The notes under the pieces were generated by a model, which was not told where the DNA came from, ran no database searches, and worked only from the letters and a program-made list of their open reading frames with translations. DNA of 64,000 nt from Brachionus rotundiformis. Its lineage: Eukaryota; Rotifera; Eurotatoria; Ploima; Brachionidae. The DNA lies in assembly GCA_016802295.1 (NCBI GenBank), contig JAESIW010000137.1, forward strand, positions 1,169,318 through 1,233,317, read 5' to 3'. The first letter of the stretch is position 1; each line of letters begins with the position of its first letter. Shown here one piece after another: positions 59,426-64,000 of this stretch. The position numbers and the translations under genes are program-made.

Positions 59426-62400
59426 TTTGTCTCAAATGCTCAATTATTTAAACACCTAAAAGTATTTTTGTTGTATTGTATTTTTTTTTGGATCAATTAA
59501 GACCGAAATTCAAGCGATCTAGTCACATAAATTCACTTGAAATGTAAATTCTAATTACTAATTGGTATCAACAAGATCAACACCGTTTTATTTTTATTCT
59601 TAACAAAAACGATAATAATCGATTTATGTCTAGTCATTTTTTTCCTCATTTTTATTTCAATTAGTCAATGTATTCTTTTCTTTTTTTTTTTTTACTATTT
59701 TATCAATATATTAAATAAAAAAATAAAAAATATTTCTTTTTTAAATATTTCCCGCACAATAGTGGAAGAAATTTATTTATCTGAATGTTTTGAATTCAAT
59801 ATTAAAGATATATATTTAGATAAGAGTGCTACAAAATCAGTAGCAATTTGAAATATTAAGATTTTCTCAGAAATTGTCACATTTTAGTTTAATTAAATTA
59901 AAGAGAAAAATATATGGATCAGCTTAATTTATTCTTAAAAAGAAAATCAACTATTTGGAATCAAATTGTGCTGGATTCAATGCTGGAAAATGTCTCACCA
60001 TTGCTAGATTCTGACCAACATATAAGTCAACAGGCTACACTCGAGCAACCAAACAGAGCTTAAACTGTTCAGCGATATGCTCTGAAAAATTTCAACACAT
60101 TTCATACTGGATGCTTCCAATATATTGTTTTGAAAAAGTGCCAGATCCTGAACTTTGCCAAACAACAAATTCCCAACCAACGAGTCAATGCATCAAGGAC
60201 AAAAGACTACGGTGGATTTATACATGTACTTAAGTACTAAGTAAAAGGAACGCGAGTACCAAACAGAACTCTTCAATGGACACCTCAATGACCGGGAGTA
60301 TTGAAATAAGTAATGAACCTTTACTCCACAAGAAGCCAATAAGGAAATAAAATCACTAATGTGTTTTTATTATTATTATTAATTATATAGTGATATAAGC
60401 CTCATAGACAAAGTTTTTAAATACAAAAAAAATTGACTTTTCTCAAATTGTAAAATAAGCTATTCACAAACTAAATAATTTAAATCATGCAAAGCAAGAA
60501 AAATTTTTTTAAATTATGTAAAAAAATCTACTTTTAATAGGTCAGTTAAAATCTTAAATGAACAAAAATTTTTTTTTTGTTTTTGATTTATTTGTTTTTA
60601 TATAGCTTAAGCTTCTTTTATCTTATAGTAATAAAATCTCTAAATTTATAATGTCATCTGTTTTTGTCCAAAATAATTGTTGATCACGATAACCTGCTAT
60701 TTGATAACGACACAAATAATATTATTGAACAAAGTTTAATTTCTGTTTAATTCAAGTAAAATTACATAGTTTATTAATGTTAAAACAAAATTTTTAGTTC
60801 TTCTTTCAAGAATTAAAACAATTTAAAACGATAAATGACAACAATAAAATAAGCCGCACAATCAACTTAAAACATCAATATCAAATATATATATATAGTG
60901 ATAAATTATTATTAAAAATTTCCGAGATTAATAAATAATTTTAAGATATTTCAGCTAAATGAAAATGTATTAATTACATCTGAAAAAATAAATCAGTTCA
61001 ATAATAATTAATAGAATTAGAAATTATCATTTTCTAATTTTTTTATTAAAATAAAATGATTCCGATGAAAAATAGACAATCCTATTAATGGTTATCGTTT
61101 CCTATTTTTCCTGCTTTCTCTAATTATTTATAAATAATATCTGGATTTATCGTATTTCTTAGAATTAATTTTTAATGCTTCTCTAAAAAAATTTTCTTCA
61201 AAAATATTTTTTCCTGAGAATATATCTGATAAAAGAGACTAGATTTTGATATTACGGTATTCTCTTATCAATATTTTAATCATTCCGAGTATATAAGACT
61301 AAGACTCAAATAATTCAAATAAGAAACAATCATTTCAAATTTGATTTAAATAAAAAAATATCTTGAAAATATTATCAAAAATTTTCAATGACTAAGAGAT
61401 TTAATTAGTAAATGCATACTATCATATATCAGTCAAAGAAATAGCTTGAAATTTGTTTTTCATTAAAATCAAAAATTATTAATATATTTACACAGTTGTT
61501 TAATAAAGGATTTTTTCATCGATCAATCCACTACGGGTAAGAAATTAATTTAGCTTTTTTTTATTTTAGAAAAATAGTCTAAATTAATATGATATTTAAT
61601 TTAAAATCATAAATTATTTTCAACTTTTAAATGATTAGATTAATTTTATTTATATTATTTAAACCAAAATATTATTTTAAATACTATTTTAAAAAAATTT
61701 CTCATTTTTCTTTAATGAAAACTATATCATATATTTATTTTATTCAAAAATGCTATTTATCTAAGAGAAATATACTAAAAGACTTTATTAAAATTAAATT
61801 ATTTTTAAATTGTATTCTTACATTTCATTTGATAAGAATTTCAAAATAGATAAGAATGTTTAATTTCAAGATTATTGCTATATTTTATAGAAAAAAAATC
61901 CAATATATATTTCTAAATAATTCTATCATGTAAATATTAATTAAAAAATAAAATTAAAAACAAATTAAATTTTATGGATTTTAGATTTTTAAATTACTTC
62001 CTCAATTATCATTAATGAGTGCTATTAATGATTTTTATTTTTTTTCAATAATTTGACTGAATACCTGACAAAACTTGTTTTTACTCAAAAAGATTTTTTT
62101 CAATATTTAACAATTAAGATACCAGTCTTGAATCTATAGGCTTAATATTTATTCCAAATGGGCCTTCGGGAACTTAGCGATTAAAAATTATTTTATAAAT
62201 TCAAAATAATAAAAACATAAATGCATCGTTCAATGATTCACAGATAAAAATATCTCCATAAGATATAGACAAAAATAAATAAACAAATTAAATAAACTGA
62301 TTTAACCCAGAAAAAAACTTTTGATGAAGTTGAAAATATTTTATCAAACATTTAATTTCAATCGATTTATAGACTTTTAGAGTCTGAAGTTTTTTGTTTA

Positions 62401-62638
62401 ACTTTAACAAATCATTAATATAGATGATGAAACTTAGAAAATGAGTAACATCATTTGTTATTTGGAAAGCTTTAGCTTGCCACAAAAAGGCAACCAATTA
62501 ATCTTCCATAAATTCAAATGATCAATAAAAAATTTAAACTTATTTTTTGCTAATCTTTTTATTTTAAAAACATTTTTAAAAATAAACAAAATTTTTTTAA
62601 ATGAGATTGAGATTCTTTATTTATTAATCAGTTAAGTA
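59426..62638. other. Intergenic region between convergent Myt1-like and SLC37A4-like genes
   Basis: AT-rich, with a TA microsatellite near 60885-60897 and a GC-richer island at 59913-60345. No other supported gene. Confidence 0.5.
59913..60345 (+). pseudogene. GC-richer island, possible decayed coding or retroelement sequence
   Basis: Composition differs sharply from the flanks. An ATG at 59913 opens about 50 codons (MDQLNLFLKRKSTIWNQ...) to a stop. Further on, one frame reads FILDASNI, which recalls the start of a Ty3/gypsy RNase H domain (typically FIL.TDAS). Stops interrupt every frame I followed. The retroelement link rests on one seven-residue match and is weak. Confidence 0.25.
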
Positions 62639-63986
62639 TTATTGAATTTTTTTGTCCGAATGAGTTAAACAAGGTTCAAATTTTGTTCTGGTAAAAATGC
62701 ATAATATTAAGCATACTAAAACAATACTTGTCAATAGTTCAGTCATTTTGAACCCATATGACCATGTGTATAATTTAGATATGTATCCGAAAGGTAGACC
62801 TGCTGATATTGATCCAAGATTGGCAGCCAAAGATGCGTATGCATGCGATGATCCAGAAAAGGACTTGGGTGTAAATTCCATCGCTATGACGCCCAAAAGC
62901 GAAACACATCCAAAGCAAAAGAAACCAGATAGAACTCCGATTATTAATAATTGAGTCTGAGTTGTCTTTGAGGTTAGATAAAAGTTGAACATATGAAGAC
63001 TAATTAGCAGTCCTATAAAAAAAATTATATTGATTAGCGTTCTGGTGTACACAGTACAGGGAGCTTTTCTTTTTTTGGTATCGACATTTTTACATTGAAA
63101 ATGATAAACCAAATCTGATAGAAACCCAGAAACTAATGAACCAAATATACCTGACAACTCGAAAATAGACAAAAAATATGATGCTGAAAGAACAAAATAA
63201 TTAATTTGGAATAAAAGCAAAGCAGAATTGTATTGAAGTGAAACAACCAATTTAAAATGATAGTTTTAATTTTTTTTAAAACTTATTTTAAATATAAAAA
63301 TAGAATAATAAGTTTCTTTATAAAAAATCTACTTGTCTACTTAAACACAACTCCGAAGCCAATTATCAAAATTACCATAATAGTTACTAAGTTTTAGGGA
63401 TTTGATCATATAAATATGTGCCCAATCTGAGAATAATGTTTTTATAAATTGGACTATAAAATAGCATAGACAAATTGATATAAAAAATGGATATGAAAAA
63501 AGCTGTTTGGACTTGGTAAAAAAACTTATTTCTTCAATGTTTTGATTCGAATCATTATTTTTGTATTCAAAATCCTTAAGTCCCACTTCAGATGGCTTGT
63601 TCCTCAAAACCATTATTGACAAATATCCAATGGTCATGCATATGCATCCCGGGATCATAAAAGCATATGACCAGTGGTACTTTAAAGCAATTGAATTAGT
63701 AATTATTGGCCCTATCGCTCCAGCCAGATTGGAACTTGTTGACAAAATGGACCACCTTCACAAATCATTATAGAATTATTTAGAAAGAGATTATTTTTGT
63801 TTGGTTTAATATTCTACCAAGTGGCAAAATGAGATTTGGGCAACCAATTTTGAAGTAATTTGGCACAGCATGGCCAAGCAGGTCCTGTTCTCAGTATAAA
63901 CTCTTTTTAATCATTTCATTTGATTAAATTAAATTAATACCTTGCACAAATCCGATCAGAAAAGACAACATGTACACGGAATAAAT
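62639..63986 (-). CDS. SLC37A4: SLC37A4-like glucose-6-phosphate transporter, 3' part; 5' end beyond window
   Basis: Four minus-strand exons (63986-63941, 63884-63818, 63755-63388, 63183-62639) join in frame to 341 residues ending at a stop. The N-terminal roughly 90-100 residues lie outside the window. The family imports glucose-6-phosphate into the endoplasmic reticulum in exchange for phosphate. Matches to the human protein in order: GFVQGPAWPCCAKLL, TWWSILSTSSNLAGAIGPI, RNKPSEVGL before the central loop, DWAHIYMI, FELSGIFGSLVSGFLSDL, CVSLLGVIAMEFTP, GSSHAYASLAANLGS, ISAGLPFGYISKLYTWSYGF. About eight hydrophobic segments are visible. The short C-terminus (THSDKKIQ) ends Lys-rich but lacks a classical KKXX. 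SLC37A1-3 are less similar in these blocks. Confidence 0.9.
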
Positions 63987-64000
63987 CTAAAAATTGGTTA

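Noticed and set aside
61631..61849. 72-codon plus-strand ORF
   Set aside because: Phe/Ile/Lys/Tyr-rich translation of a nearly pure AT stretch; no splice context or family resemblance.

Overview
The window is nuclear DNA of a small, very AT-rich animal genome. Genes are broken by many short introns (about 50-110 bp), and the products are typical metazoan proteins. They include poly(A) polymerase, a TTC28-like TPR/CHAT protein, ALKBH6, TTLL12, a GLUT-type sugar transporter, Rap1GAP, a group II PAK kinase, SIAH, a bZIP factor, the mitochondrial citrate carrier, a Myt1-type CCHHC zinc-finger factor and an SLC37A4-like transporter. AT content, compact introns and Asn/Lys-rich, divergent proteins suggest a protostome such as a monogonont rotifer, but the sequence does not prove the phylum.

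Layout on the left (1-25 kb). The 3' part of a poly(A) polymerase gene (+) is followed by TTC28-like (+) and a minus-strand leucine-rich-repeat gene. ALKBH6 and TTLL12 (+) come next with only 54 bp between them, an operon-like arrangement, then a sugar transporter (+). Transposon fossils lie in the large TTC28 intron, around 16-17 kb, and as a foldback element at 24.6-25.2 kb.

Middle (26-47 kb). Rap1GAP (-) carries a tRNA-Pro(AGG) gene inside an intron, with an identical tRNA gene just upstream. PAK4-like (-) and SIAH (+) are divergent across about 4.8 kb. A single-exon bZIP gene (+) and SLC25A1 (+) follow.

Right (47-64 kb). A 10 kb gene-free stretch precedes the Myt1-like factor (+). An SLC37A4-like gene (-) enters from the right edge and is cut by it.

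Exon structures were built by hand from homology, open frames, GT/AG borders and phase. All multi-exon models close in frame. In these models AAG is by far the commonest 3' splice site, and G at donor +5 is uncommon, which is unusual for an animal. Apart from the ALKBH6-TTLL12 pair the neighbouring genes do not form an obvious pathway.
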